Origin: Juglans regia
Taxonomy: Eukaryota > Streptophyta > Magnoliopsida > Fagales > Juglandaceae
NCBI RefSeq assembly: GCF_001411555.2
Contig: NC_049901.1
Span: forward strand, 7,078,681-7,142,680
Direction of reading: 5' to 3'
DNA length: 64,000 nt
Shown here: one piece after another, positions 35,504 to 47,869 of the stretch
Layout: the number at the start of each line of letters is the position of its first letter
Position numbering within the stretch: position 1 is the first letter of the stretch
Program-made: the position numbers and the translations under genes
Notes under the pieces: generated by a model
What the model was told of the DNA's origin: nothing
Database searches by the model: none
What the model saw: the letters and a program-made list of their open reading frames with translations, nothing else

Positions 35504-35908
35504 AATTTCACTTTCACTTCATTAATATACGCTGTTTCCAAATTCTATTACATATATTCTTCCCCAAATTATTAGTTTATATATCACCCTCAACAGTCAC
35601 TTTTACTTTTTAATTTATTCATTAACTTGGTGATCTCCGGCCAGCACCAAAATCTTGCATCGAATTTTTACCAGAATTCTTTATTACGATAGGGACTCTT
35701 TACCCCCTAACTCGAGTCTCGAACACAAGGGTTCCTATCTTTAACCAGCTCGACTTCTTGTAGCCAATAAGAACGGTACAGCTTGGTCCTCTAAATCCTA
35801 GAGATCGTACATGACGTAGTCAATACCAAATATTCTTTTGAAAGCTAGGCCAGAAGTTCCGTATCTGGACATGAACTATTTGATCATTAGATTTAAGAAA
35901 GCATGATC

Positions 35909-35939
<31 letters not shown>

Positions 35940-36892
35940 GAAAAAGTCTTCTTGAAGCGATTTCAAGTAAGATGTTTCTTCAGAAACGGCTTCTGCTCCA
36001 ATTACTTTGTCACATTTGTTGACATACGCAATCCTTAATTGCAGTACGGTTTTGAGTTTGTTTAATGGTAATAATCTACATCATGTATTCTTTAACACAA
36101 AGAAAGTTCTGGGAGATCATATCATGATTTAGGGTAACAGGGGTATCTATATGCACAAAGAAAGTTCTAGGAGACATGAGTCACGTAGCAATCTATGCTT
36201 ATGTATGCAGCACATGATATATATTTGGAATGTTAGGCAATGCTAAACTGCTTAAACCAGATTTTCTTATTCCTGTATTGCCTATATATATAGGTATTGA
36301 TAGCAACAAAAACTCGTTTTTAAATATAAAGGTAATGGGAACGCAAAAGATAGTGAGGCCAAGAGACTTTTTCATGATCTTGTAAAGTTTCAAAGATCAC
36401 GGTGATGACGATCATCTGATTCTACCAAGAAGAAGACGAAGAGCTAGCTTTTATTAGAGTACTAATGCTGCTTATAAAATTGGAGTCTTTGGGTGGGAAT
36501 TTTTTTATGTGTACTGGCAAGGCTTGCTTGGTCATGTGTTGCTCGATCGATCTTCCTCCAATCCTCTTTTTCCTGATATTAATTGTTTAATCAGTGGTCA
36601 TTAAGTGAGGCTTTGCTTCAGAAATTGGGAACCATACATTTGTATTGAATCTATTTGAGGAGATTTGTGAAGGGTCTTGACATAGGAAACATCATCACGT
36701 TTTAACCACATCTTCGAGGTGAGACTCCCAACATGAGAACAATAAGGTATTATATATATGATGTCGTAATTCTTCTAGATGATTAATTGATTGAATTTGT
36801 CTTATCTTCACGGACATGATCCCAAGTATTCACCGTTTAAATGACGCTCCAGCTCCTACCCAACAAAGCCAAAAGAGAGATTAAGGGCAGGT

Positions 36893-37105
36893 TTGGGGTC
36901 AAAATCAAAACACAAAATTCTCATCTCATTTCATCTCATCATTACACTTTTTTCAAATCCACATACAAAATATAATAAACAATTCAACTTTTTCAAATCT
37001 CAATACACATTTTTCAAATCTCAAAACAATAATAATATTAAAATTTAATATTTTAAACTTCAAAACAAAACACAAAATTCTCATCTCACTCCCCAAACCT
37101 ACCCT
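36893..37105. repeat. MITE family B copy
   Basis: From GGTTTGGGGTCAAAATC to CTCATCTCACTCCCCAAACC, with inverted GGTTTGGGG/CCCCAAACC ends and the shared ATAATAAACAATTCAAC core. An internal block is partly repeated (ACACAAAATTCTCATCTCA near both ends). Confidence 0.65.
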
Positions 37106-37441
37106 TAGAGAGTATAGAAACTGAGAAAAGGGGTTAACTGTGCTAGTTGTGACTGAATAAAACTCCAAGCATCCGGCAAGATAACTGGAAATTCCAACGA
37201 ATAAAAACCAATTTCACTGGCCCATATTCCGTGCATAGTATTATTAAAATTCCATTCCATGGAAAGTTCCTTCCAAGGCTTTTAGCTCTATAACTGGCCT
37301 GTAATTTGGTATCCCTTTTGCTAGCCATGCACTTCGAGCTGGCCCAACATTTATTTCTTCAGCCCATTGACCTAACCATGGGATGAACCAATAAATAAGC
37401 GTGCACCTACATGCATGGATAGCTAATTATATTTTCATAAA

Positions 37442-37622
37442 AATGAAATGATAGTTGCAGTCATGAGTGTGTAAGTACTACATAATCATTTTGAAAAAAT
37501 TGAATAAATACATGACTCACATGAAAAGAAAATTAATTTTTTAATAGTAGATTCTACTCTTTTTCAAAACGATTGCACGATCCTTGTACATTCCATTACT
37601 ATACATAGTATTACTCTTCAAA
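37442..37622. repeat. MITE family D copy (uninterrupted)
   Basis: The left part ATAGTTGCAGTCATGAGTG and the right part CATTACTATACATAGTATTAC flank a core with ATGAATAAATACATGACTC-type words. It serves as the reference for the interrupted copy at 28148-28738. Confidence 0.55.
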
Positions 37623-39185
37623 AAATGGGGAGCAAAGAGTCTGGCTTTTGGTGAATTATTGCTATTCGAGTCAAGAGAAGAAATAAATTAAAAAATGTAA
37701 GGATTTTAAGCAGTTTGATCTGATCAAACAAATTTGAGTCTATTACACAGAAGCTCTACACTCCTACACACTACTTAAAAATATATGATTTTACTAGGTG
37801 GTAAGTAAAATCACATATTTTTAAATAGTACGAGGAAGTATAGGGCTTATATCTAGAATTTTTGAACGAATTTATATATGAAAAAACAAGATGGTAGAAA
37901 GAAGAAGAGAATAAGAGAGGAAAATGGTTTTCAATTTTATTTATTTTTATTTCTATTGGCTCTGATCGATCGGCCCTCGCGGCCTATACATATATATATA
38001 TATATATATTATTCTAATTTGCTTGTACTTTGGGTTGTCCACCGTTAGAGAATTTTGTCATTAGTTTTTGGTTTTCTTAATTCTGAAAGGAGTTGACGAA
38101 AATAACAAAAGGTCTTATAAATTTATAGTCATTTTATTTAACATACTAATTAATTGTCATGGTGGAAGAATATGATGATTAGGTATAGTACTATCTATAT
38201 ACAATGTATAAATAATTGATATGACGATCGAGTTATTAATCCAACGAGGGACGCATCGATGTGTATAGCTCTGGCTTCTAATGCCTGACCATGTTGTTGT
38301 CATGATGGCCAGGTTCAAAGCATCTCAATTCTCCCCATGCCAAGAGACAAGCTGCATCGATATATATAATTTATTGTGGGTGGGCGGCACGGCACGCCCA
38401 TCATGATCAACTCATCATGATCATGAAAAGACCTTTGATTTTGTTTCATTAATTCATCGTTGATGATCATGAGTTTCTAGCTAGGATCAGCTAGGCTTTG
38501 TACGTTTCTAGTACTTAATTCTAGCATTACAAACAAGTACGCGTACAAGGAGATCAAATCCAGGAAATGGATGCGTGCTCTTGCATTCTTGAATATATTT
38601 ATAAAGGGGTTTATTAGATTTTTGGGAAACTGGTCTTATATTCATATTAATTAATTTCCTGTTGTTCAATATCATAATCATTAATATCGGAAGGCTATCC
38701 TATATATTAATGTGCGAATGACAATGATAAAGATCCCTCGATTTTAATTGGTTTTTTGGATAACTAATTTATGGAAACGTTTAAAAATCATTTTCTTTTG
38801 TTTTTTCTGGGAAACGTTTAGGCAAGAGTCCACTCAATAAATTAAAAAAGTTAGACAGACATTTGCAAGAAAAGGGGGGAAAATGATAATCTGCATGCAT
38901 GTTTGAATTATCCTTCTTTTTTTTCCCCTATTGTATGAGTGGAATTCCTAGATTCGTCTTATTTGCTCGTTGTTATTGCAGTTCTAATTAACTTTTGTTC
39001 TTGGAGTTGTTTGTTGATGAGTTCCACGTGATCACATGCATACGAAAAAGTTTAGGTGATGACAAGTGAGATGGACACCACTGCCAAACTCCAATCGTAA
39101 GCAATATTGGCCTTTGATCATTGAGAGGGTCGTCTTCTTCGCTGCATGAGTGAGAGTACTGGCATCGGGAACATGCAATATATAA

Positions 39186-40100
39186 GAACCTATTCAAACG
39201 TTGTGGATTGGTACCCCCCGTCATCCACAAAGTCTCTATCAAATTATTGAGTTCGAGACCTTGCCGGCATACTGTCCTAAGTGTCATGTTCAAGGCCATA
39301 ACTCCAAGACTTGTAAGGGTGAAAGCAAGAAACGGAATGTGCAGATGAAGGATCCTAAAGACAAGGCAACGATGGAACAGGTCTGGGTTATCAAGGAATC
39401 CAAAGCTGGGAGTCTTGTTCAGAAGGGTGAGTCTAGTAAGGTGGACGGGAGGCAGTTGATTGTGGAGGACCGTATTCCAAATGATCAAGTTAGGGAGACA
39501 TCGGATGCTGACCGTATGAATGGTGTTGAAAACAGAGGAATGGAAGTAGTTACTCAATTAGAGCAGGAAGTGGTTGATGGTGAACCGGGGTTCATAATTC
39601 AGGTTCCCATAGTTCCAGTTATGGACCAGGTGGGGCCTGGTAGTTCAATGGACGTTGATTTGGAGGTGGCTGATCTTGAGGAGGGGATGTTGTTGGAGCC
39701 GAAGCTGTTAGATGAACATGCAGGTTTGTGTTCGGGAATAGACCAAGAACGAGTGGCATCGGGTTCGAAGACTGATATGGCAGGTTTGCAAATGGATGGC
39801 ATGCTTGCACCCATTATGGAAGTTTTTCACACGGAAAATATTGAAGGACGTACGCTGGAGGAGGCCTCTATACAGGAAGGAGATGCTTCAGTTTTTGAGG
39901 AGGTTGGGCGTAAGAATTATTGCTCAGATGGTCACACTTGTTCTGATTCGGACTCGGACGGGGAAGCGGATAATTTAGCTAAAGATAAAATTGTAGTCTC
40001 GGATTCAGATTCTCAATTGAATAAAAAAAGAAAAGGGAAAGGTATTAAGGTAAGAGGTTCTTCCAGGGTCGTAAATAAGCCCGCCCGGCTTAATTTATGA
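39186..40100 (+). pseudogene. LINE ORF1 (5'-truncated, zinc-knuckle protein)
   Basis: An open frame to the TGA at 40098-40100. Near the start is a CCHC knuckle (CPKCHVQGHNSKTC) preceded by residues typical of plant LINE ORF1 proteins. The rest is acidic and low in complexity, with a lysine-rich end (NKKRKGKGIKVRG). The ATG and upstream RNA-binding part are missing. ORF1 proteins bind element RNA. Confidence 0.75.
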
Positions 40101-43100
40101 AGCCATCTTTATTGTACTGGAATGCTCGGGGGATAGGTACGTCAAGAAAGCGTCTTAAAAAATTGGTATCTAAATTTCTTCCTCAAATTCTTGTTATTGC
40201 TGAGCCAATGGTAAGTAATTCCCGTTTAGATTTGTGGCGTGATTGTTTGCGGTATGATTATTGTTGTTCTAATGTTAATGATGGAGGTAAGTTATGGATG
40301 TTTTGGGTTTAGGAATTAAATCTTGTAGTTGAGTATATGGGTGATCAATTTTTGACAATTCGTATTGATAATCCTAATGTTGTCCGCATTACTTTTGTAT
40401 ATGCAAAATGCTCCTATTTGGAGCGTAGAAGACTGTGGGATGTTTTGATGGCGGCTAATATTCACCAGTTACCTTGGATGGTGATGGGTGATTTTAATAT
40501 TATTAGGAATGATTCGGAGCGCAGAGGGGGACAGCCAAGATTAGCTTTGGCTATGGAGGAGTTTAATGATTGGGTGGGTGCTTGTGGTCTTCTTGATATG
40601 CCTTTTTGTGGGAATTCTTTTTCCTGGTGTAATGGTCACTCGGGGAGATCTAGGCAATGGGCGAGGCTTGATCGTTGCTTTCTTAATACTGCGGCTCTTG
40701 ATATTTTTCCTGATGCTAAATTGGAATATTTATCTCGTACCTCTTCTGATCATGCACCTATGTCGATTTTTTTGGAGAATCAGTTTGTTTCTTATGGCTA
40801 TCCTTCTTTTAAATTTCAGCAAATGTGGGTATCTCATGCCCAATTTTTTGAATGTGTTTTGAATTCTTGGAAGGTGGATGTGGTTGGAGGCTCTAGTTTA
40901 AATGTGCTGATGAATAAACTTAAAAGACTCAGAATTGCTTTGCGAGAGTGGAATAAGCATGTTTTTGGGAGGACGGAATTTCATATAGCAGAGCTTGAGG
41001 CTCGTATTAGGGGTTTGGAGGCTAGTCTGCAATCTGAATATATCAAAGATGTAGAGGATGATCTCGTGGTTTCTCAATTGGAGCTTTCAGTTTGGTTGGA
41101 GAGGGAAGAAAAGCGTTTGGCTCAACAAGCTAAACAAGGTTGGATTCAGAAGGGAGAAGCGACATCCACGTTCTTCCGTGCGGTCAGTCGTCGTAATCAT
41201 AAAGTGGTGAAAGAGATGAAACTTGCAGATGGTACTATTCTTTCCTCACCAGAACAGATCCATGACGGGGCTATTTCTTATTTCTCACAATTCCTGGAGG
41301 TTGGTTCTTGTTGTGAAGAGCCGAATCTGGGGGGTTTGGTCATTCCTACTATTTCTCAGGGTGATAATGAATTTCTGGCTCGTATTCCATCATCCCAGGA
41401 AGTTTACGAAGCTCTTTGTTCCATTCCGGAAGATAGTAGTCCAGGTCCTGATGGGTTTGGATCGGGATTCTATCGTTCATGTTGGCATATAGTGGGTAAT
41501 GAGGTTGTTGATGCGGTTTCAGAGTTTTTTCGAGGTAAGAATCTTCCGAGGTTTTTTAATGCTACTTTCTTGGTTTTAATTCCTAAAGTGGATAATCCGA
41601 CAAGTTTTGATAAGTTTAGACCAATTAGCCTGTGTACCGTGTTTTACAAAATATGCACTAAAATTATGGTTAATCGTCTTTCCCCCATATTGGCAAAAAT
41701 TATATCTCCTGAACAAGGAGCTTTTCTTCCGGGTCGAAGCATATTTGAGAATATTAGTATTACACAAGAAATGATCCATTCTATTAATAAGCCGGCTCAT
41801 GGTGGAAATGTTGTTTTGAAGATTGACATGGCTAAAGCATATGATAGTGTAGACTGGTCTTTTCTTTTGCATGTTCTTAAAGCATTCGGGTTTTCAGATT
41901 TTTTCTGCATGTTAATTCAAAAATGCATCACTAATCCTTGGTTTTCTGTGATTATGAATGGGGTGCCCAAAGGTTTTTTTAAAGGTGGTCGTGGGTTGAG
42001 ACAAGGAGACCCTATCTCTCCTTATTTATTTATTATTGTTGAGGAAATTTTTACAAGGATGATAAAAAAACAGGTGGATATGGGTAAGATTATTCCTTTT
42101 TACCATTCTAGGGGTACTCCCATTATTTCTCATTTACTCTATGCGGATGATATGATGCTTTTTTGTAATGGGGGAAAAAAATCTTTAAGAACTATTTCTG
42201 ATGTGTTAAAGACGTACGAACAATGGTCGGGGCAAGTAGTTAGCAAAAACAAGTCCTCTATTTTTTTCTCTTCGCAGATTCCTATTTCTAGACGTCAGGC
42301 TCTTCTTCGTTTCACGGGTTTTACGGAAGGGACTTTTCCCTTTAAATATCTAGGAGTTCCTATTATTTCAAGAAGATTGAAAATAGCTTATTTTGATGAC
42401 TTGATTGCTAAAGTTCAATGTAGATTGGAGGGTTGGCAAACCAGATTGTTATCTAGTGGGGCGCGTCTGATTCTTATTAAACATGTGCTTCAAAGTATTC
42501 CTGTTCACAGTCTTTCTATCTTAAGGACGCCTAAAGCTGTTATTGAGAAACTTAAAAAAATTATTAGCACCTTTTTCTGGGGTGTTAAAGATGGAAAAAA
42601 CAAGAAAAAATGGCATTCTTGGGTGGATATTTGTAAGCCTGTTTCGGAAGGCGGGATGGGTATTCGGAGCCTTCAAGATGTGCAAACATCTCTACATATG
42701 AGGTTAGCTTGGAATCTTTTGCAAGGTACATCTCTTTGGTCTAAGTTTTTTCATGCTAAGTATGTTGGTGATAGTCATATTTCTATAGTGGATCCAAGGA
42801 AATGGTCTATTTTTTGGAAGATGATTTTGGAAAATATTCCTTTAGTGCAAACAAATTCTAAATGGAGAGTTAGAGAGGGTAAGCTTCTTTTTTGGCATGA
42901 TAAGTGGGTTGATGATGCCCCTCTTAGTCATAATATTCAGATTTCGGGTATGCCAAATCTTAAGTTGGAAGATTGTAAAACTGAATTGGGTTGGAATATG
43001 GAGATTTTTGCTCAGTTGGTTGGGCATCAAAAAGCTGAAGATATTATTATGCAATTGGGTAGGGTTAAACATGGGAAAGATAAATTGATATGGCTTCCTA

Positions 43101-44224
43101 ATGATGACGGAACTTTTTCTTCGAAGAGTGCTTGGAATTGTATTCGCTTGAGGGGACCAGATTTCCCTTGGGCAAAATGGGTTTGGCACTCTGTTCTTCC
43201 TAAAAAAATTTCAATCACAATGTGGAAGGCCATACATGATTGTCTTCCTGTGGATGATAGAATTTGCAGAATTGGTATTCCTATTGTTTCCCGTTGTGAT
43301 TGTTGTTCCAGTTATACTTATGAAGATCTAAATCATATTCTTGCGGGAGGTGATTTTGCTGAAAAAATTTGGCGTATATGTTCGGTGGTTATTGGAATTC
43401 CGTGGGTGGAAGGTTGTTCATGGAGACAGAGGGTGGAGTGTTGGTATAGGAGGGCTAAGAATTCTAATCGTCCTGGTCAATTGTTGGGTCTTCTTCCGGC
43501 AATCATTACTTGGCGGTTATGGGACCGTCGTTGTAAAGCCCGGATGGAAGGAATAATGGAATCGGTTCAACAAGTTTGGTGTTCCATCAAATATTGGGTT
43601 TCTTGGATTGCGGTTAAACTTAACAAGGTTAATTTGTTCAATCGGCGAGATGAAGGTATTTTAAAATGTTTTAATATGCCGTTAAATGTCATGAGGAAAG
43701 AGATTGTCATTCCGGTAAAGTGGAATCAGCCTAAGCAAGGTTGGGTAAAGCTGAATGTTGATGGTTGTTCTCTAGGTAATCCGGGCCCTTCAGGTGCGGG
43801 AGGTATTATTCGAGATGAAAAAGGTAATCTGCTTTGTGGGTTTGCTATTGCTATGGGGCATCATTCGAACAATTATTCTGAGCTAATGGGTTTACTTCAT
43901 GGGCTTCGATATATTGGTTTGATGGGTTTTCTATTTGTGGAAATTGAACTAGATTCTTTGATAGTTCTAAATTGGTTGAAGAATCAGAGATGTGGCTTAT
44001 GGTATATGGAAGACTATTGGGATGAAATTCAGAGTCGTATAGCTGGTATTAATGTTTCATTTGTTCATTGTTATAGAGAATGTAATTCGGTTGCGGATGG
44101 TTTAGCTAAAATGGGTGCTAATGGTATTTCGGGATCATGGTTGTCTCTTCCTGAGTTGCCTCCTGCTATTAGAGGTAACATTAGGCTGGATAGAGTGGGT
44201 CTCCCTTACTTACGTAGAATCTGA
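40097..44224 (+). pseudogene. LINE ORF2 (endonuclease-reverse transcriptase-RNase H), one internal stop
   Basis: ORF2 starts at the ATG overlapping the ORF1 stop as ATGA. The frame spans 1,376 codons including the stop, with one premature TAG at 40310-40312 (codon 72). The N-terminal apurinic-type endonuclease has NARGIGT near its start and SSDHAP at its end. The reverse transcriptase has FRPISLC, QGAFLPGRS, LRQGDPISPYLF and the catalytic YADD (residue about 682). After it come a cysteine/histidine region and an RNase H domain (NVDGCSLGNPGPSGAGG, SELMGL, ADGLAKMG) near the C-terminus. Target-primed reverse transcription is the known mode of this class. The single stop in an otherwise open frame indicates a recent insertion. 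Confidence 0.88.
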
Positions 44225-44535
44225 AGCAGTTGATTAAAAGATTTGTGAGCTGGTTGTTTGAGAGGTATGTATTTTTTGCATTTGATCATTTATTTCTCAC
44301 TCTATGTTCGTGCAGATTTTGTTTTTGCAGGTTGTTCTTTGAAGGTTTTTTTTGGAGGTTTTTGTATAGTGGTTGAGTTTTTTGGTTTTTAGGCTTGGGT
44401 TTTGGTTTTATTATATTATTTGTAGCCCCCAGGCCTTGGGTTGTAACCACGGTTTTCCTCCGCCACAAGTGAGGGTTGATTAATAAAATTTGGGACGGAG
44501 TCACAATTGGACATGTGACTTTCGGCTCTTCTAAA

Positions 44536-45225
44536 AAAATATATATATATATATATTTATATATGTGCAGGAAAGCCTAGTATTAATGCTGTGCTAGCTG
44601 CAAAACCACATGTCATCGATCGACCCAAATGACATTTTTTTACATTAATTATATTATATATTTTAAAAATATTCTGTGTTTTAAGATACATTGATTTCAA
44701 TTCTTGGATTTTTCATTTTGGATCAAGAATCATTCTATATTAATCTATCTACCGACGTTTATAATTGCGTCATCATGTGAGAATCAAATAAAGTCACGAC
44801 ATGTGCCCTCAAGCATGTTAATTCAACTCCACATGTACAATATATATTTGCATGTTAGATAATAAATTATAAGGTCCGTCGCAGTATTCAGAGCCATAGT
44901 ACACCGGAAGATGTTCTTCATGGAAGCTCGAGAATCAAAACCCTTAAATCCCTTGTTTCATTGACTTGGAAGAATCCATCAAAGTCAATGAACTCATGAT
45001 TTTAATAATTTGTCGTTTGGAAAAAACTTCACGTTCTTGTACTCATTCATTTGGAGCTCTAACATACTTCCAAGAGCAAACCTCTCATTGCATTCTAACC
45101 TACTCCTCCCAAAGATGATTCCCTACAAGTTTTAAAGCATCCCCCAATATCTACGATCCCTTACCAGTTTATACAACAAATTAAAGCAATTAGCTCTAGC
45201 TACCTAGCTAGGTCTCACAGGCCAG
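44536..45225. other. Interval between the LINE and the GRAS gene
   Basis: TA-rich at the left. The last 200 bp before 45226 should contain the GRAS promoter and leader, but no certain TATA box was assigned. No coding exon was recognised. Confidence 0.45.
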
Positions 45226-46497
45226 ATGAGTTCAACATCTCCTTCTTCAAAGCTGGACGTAAATCTTTCCCTGACGTTGCCAGCGTCGTCAGCTGGGCCA
45301 GGCCCCGTTGAAGCCTTGAAGCCGGAAGAAAGAGGCATACATCTCATTCAACTACTCTTGACGTGTGCTAATCATACCTCGTCCGGCAACCTCCACCATG
45401 CCGACGCATGTCTCCGCCAGATATCGCTGCTCGCCTCGGTTTCCGGTGATCCCATGCAGCGGCTGGCGGCCCGGTTCGCTTATGCCCTAGCAACTCGTCT
45501 CGTCAAGCGCTGGCCTGGCCTTTATAAGGCCTTGAGCCATATTCAACGATCTAAAAGTACTGAAGGGGACAGAGCCTGTGCATTCTTCTCACAGGCCTTC
45601 CCTTACCTCGGTTTTGCCTATGCCATCATAGCCCGGACCTTGGTCCAAGCCATGTCAGAGGAGCGTGTGATTCATATTGTGGATTTGGGCTCGGGTGACC
45701 CCAAATTATGGGTCCCATTTATGCGGAGCTTCGCACTTATGGACCATGGTCCTCCTTACCTGAGAATCACTTGTGTAAACAGCAACAAAGTAGTTCTACA
45801 GAACTTGGGGACAAGGCTTGTAAAAGAGGCAGAAAGCCTAGGCATGCCTTTCCAATTCAACCCTCTAAATGTCAGCCTAAGAGACCTGACCACAGACATG
45901 CTTAAGATAAGGTCGGGAGAAGCATTGGCAATGGTCTCAATTCTAAGTCTTCATGTCTTGTTGGCAGAGGATGATCGAGTAGATGCCCATTTTGGGTTTG
46001 GGGGTAGCAAAGGCAATGGAATGAAGGATTGCAAGCAAATGGCAGAATTCCTAGCAATGGTTCGGTCAATGTCACCAAAAGTGTTTCTATTAGTTGAACA
46101 AGAAGCTGACCATAATCTAAACCGTTTAGTGGACAGGTTTGTGGAGGGATTGCACTACTACAGTGCCATCTTTGATTCTCTGGATGTGAATTATGGGTCT
46201 GTTTCCAGCGAGGAGAGACTTGCAGCAGAGGAGATGTTTGGAAGAGAGATTGAAGAGATTGTGGCGTGTGAGGGCATGGAAAGGGAGGAAAGGCATGAGA
46301 GATACGCGAGGTGGATGGTTAGGTTCGGTCGAGCTGGGTTGAAGCCGGTGCGGCTGTGGAGTGATAAGATGGTGGACGCAAAGCAGATGGTAGAGGCCTA
46401 TGGCAGGGATGGTTATAAGATTATGAAAGATAAAGCCTGCATGATGATTTGTTGGCATGAACAGCCTCTTTTTGCAGTGTCCGCATGGACTTGTTAG
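45226..46497 (+). CDS. GRAS-family transcription regulator (SCL3-like), intronless
   Basis: An open frame of 423 aa without introns, as is usual for GRAS genes. In order: a leucine-rich region (HLIQLLLTCANHTSSGNLHH, about 39-110); a VHIID-type motif (VIHIVDLGSGDP, about 147-160); a second leucine-rich region with FQFNPL; a PFYRE-like region (VSILSLHVLLA, VFLLVEQEADHN); and the SAW end (CMMICWHEQPLFAVSAWTC). The SAW and VHIID wording is closest to SCARECROW-LIKE 3, but divergence is considerable. The N-terminus is short and carries NLSLTL at residues 13-18, which fits the LxLxL form of an EAR repression motif. GRAS proteins act in the nucleus as co-regulators, SCL3 in gibberellin and root development; function here is by family only. 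Confidence 0.88.
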   Translation: MSSTSPSSKLDVNLSLTLPASSAGPGPVEALKPEERGIHLIQLLLTCANHTSSGNLHHADACLRQISLLASVSGDPMQRLAARFAYALATRLVKRWPGLYKALSHIQRSKSTEGDRACAFFSQAFPYLGFAYAIIARTLVQAMSEERVIHIVDLGSGDPKLWVPFMRSFALMDHGPPYLRITCVNSNKVVLQNLGTRLVKEAESLGMPFQFNPLNVSLRDLTTDMLKIRSGEALAMVSILSLHVLLAEDDRVDAHFGFGGSKGNGMKDCKQMAEFLAMVRSMSPKVFLLVEQEADHNLNRLVDRFVEGLHYYSAIFDSLDVNYGSVSSEERLAAEEMFGREIEEIVACEGMEREERHERYARWMVRFGRAGLKPVRLWSDKMVDAKQMVEAYGRDGYKIMKDKACMMICWHEQPLFAVSAWTC

Positions 46498-47869
46498 CTA
46501 TTTCTCTTTTGCATGCTCTGTTTTTTTTTTATTATTGATTTTACCTTGTAAATTATCAAAGGAACTAAATCTAAAATAATCATTACAGAATCGAAATGAC
46601 TTTTTTTGGGACTATTATTTTCTTATCTAAATCAGTGTATACTTGAACAGGAATACAGCTAGGGATCATCATTTTTCTTTCGTTATCTGCCCTTTGGTTG
46701 AGCAAGAGGGCACTTTCAATTTTGCAAGCACTTCTTTTGTAGATATTAGGTGCTGATTGTTGTAACAATTATTTCTTGCAGGAAGAAACAATTATTTCTT
46801 GGCCAAACAAAAATAAGCTGAGCCATCTTGAATGCATGGCAGGTTTGATACAATCCCAGTAATGGATAATTTATTAATGCCAAGCTTTTGCAATGGTTCT
46901 TGGGTCTTGTTTGAATAGTAAAATGAGATGAAATAATTTTAAATAAATTGAATAAAATATTATTAGAATATTATTTTTTAATATTATTATTATTTTAAAA
47001 TTTAAAAAATTTGAATTATTTATTATATTTTGTATGAAAATTTTAAAAAATTGTAATAATAAGATGATATGATATGAGATGAAATAAGGTGAGATAATGA
47101 TCTAGACATGCTAGTACCATTTCCTTGGCATCATGATAATTATCATTGAAGAACTATAAGATCTATAAAAATATTTTATAAAAATAAATTCATAAACTAA
47201 TATATTTTAATGTAATATATATCAAATTTACTTTGCAATAAAAAAAAACTTACAATTTGATAAATCGCGTTCATTTACGTCAATTTGTCGATTTTCATGT
47301 CATTATTATTAGATTTTCCTCACAAGACTATTGATTTCAAATCAAGTCATAAAATAAATGCAATAAGTGATATTTTGTCGAGGTATCACATGTGTTGATG
47401 TCAATGATGTATATTGATATAATTCGTGGGTAGATTTTATGAGATTTTTTTTTAATGGGTAAGTAATATTTGTGAGAAATTTTTATACCATCCATTATTT
47501 AAAAAGGAAAATTTTATATATTATATTATTATTTTATTTAATATAATGTGATATATTTATCATTAATTTAATAATAATTGGTTAAAAAAAAGAAGAGGGA
47601 GAATGGAATCTTTGAATAAATAGGGAAAGGGTCCCTTGGGGTAGCAGCCACGCCATAGGGTTTCCACGGTTTCCACGTAAGTTACATATAAAAGCGCCTC
47701 CGTTTCTTGTATCGCTTTCATCTCCGACCTCTCAAACTCCAGCAGCAAAACCTTAAAAATCAAAACCAGAATAATACGCCTCAGTCTCCCACTCTTACGG
47801 TCTCTGCGTTCCTTCTCTGCTAAACATAAGCAGTAACAGGTACAAGAAGAGGAGCAGAAGAAAATCGAT
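46498..47869. other. Interval between GRAS and TRM1
   Basis: Begins with the GRAS 3' UTR side. Contains MITE family B at 46905-47108 and an AT-rich block at 47160-47260 related to those at 4018 and 6720. The last 200 bp (about 47680-47869) look like a C/T-rich plant leader and are the probable TRM1 promoter and 5' UTR. Confidence 0.5.
46905..47108. repeat. MITE family B copy
   Basis: From TTGTTTGAATAGTAAAATGAG to GAGATAATGATCTAGAC. It shares the core words GAATAAAATATTATTAGAAT and ATTATTTATTATATTTTGT with the copies near 53527 and 61503. Confidence 0.65.

Larger units (their letters stand above)
35504..39185. other. MYB copy 2 upstream region and gene-free interval
   Basis: The first 350 bp share promoter words with MYB copy 1. 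Beyond that lie CA/TA microsatellites (about 35910-35940), MITE copies (listed separately) and AT-rich sequence. No coding exon was recognised. Confidence 0.45.
39186..44535 (+). mobile_element. L1-type LINE, 5' truncated but nearly intact in ORF2
   Basis: The 3' part of ORF1, a full ORF2 (endonuclease, reverse transcriptase, zinc-finger-like region, RNase H), a 3' untranslated stretch with AATAAA near 44482, and a short A-rich tail (about 44533-44540) running into a TA repeat. An in-frame stop at 39183-39185, just before the first LINE-like residues, marks the approximate 5' truncation. No certain target duplication was found because the 3' flank is a TA repeat. It sits about 0.7 kb upstream of the GRAS gene, on the same strand. 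Confidence 0.88.

Noticed and set aside
39599..39814. Minus-strand open frames under the LINE ORF1
   Set aside because: They are antisense shadows of the acidic low-complexity region of ORF1.
44536..44575. Target-site duplication for the LINE
   Set aside because: The 3' flank is a TA repeat and the 5' flank near 39165-39185 shares only short AT words with it, so any match is not meaningful.
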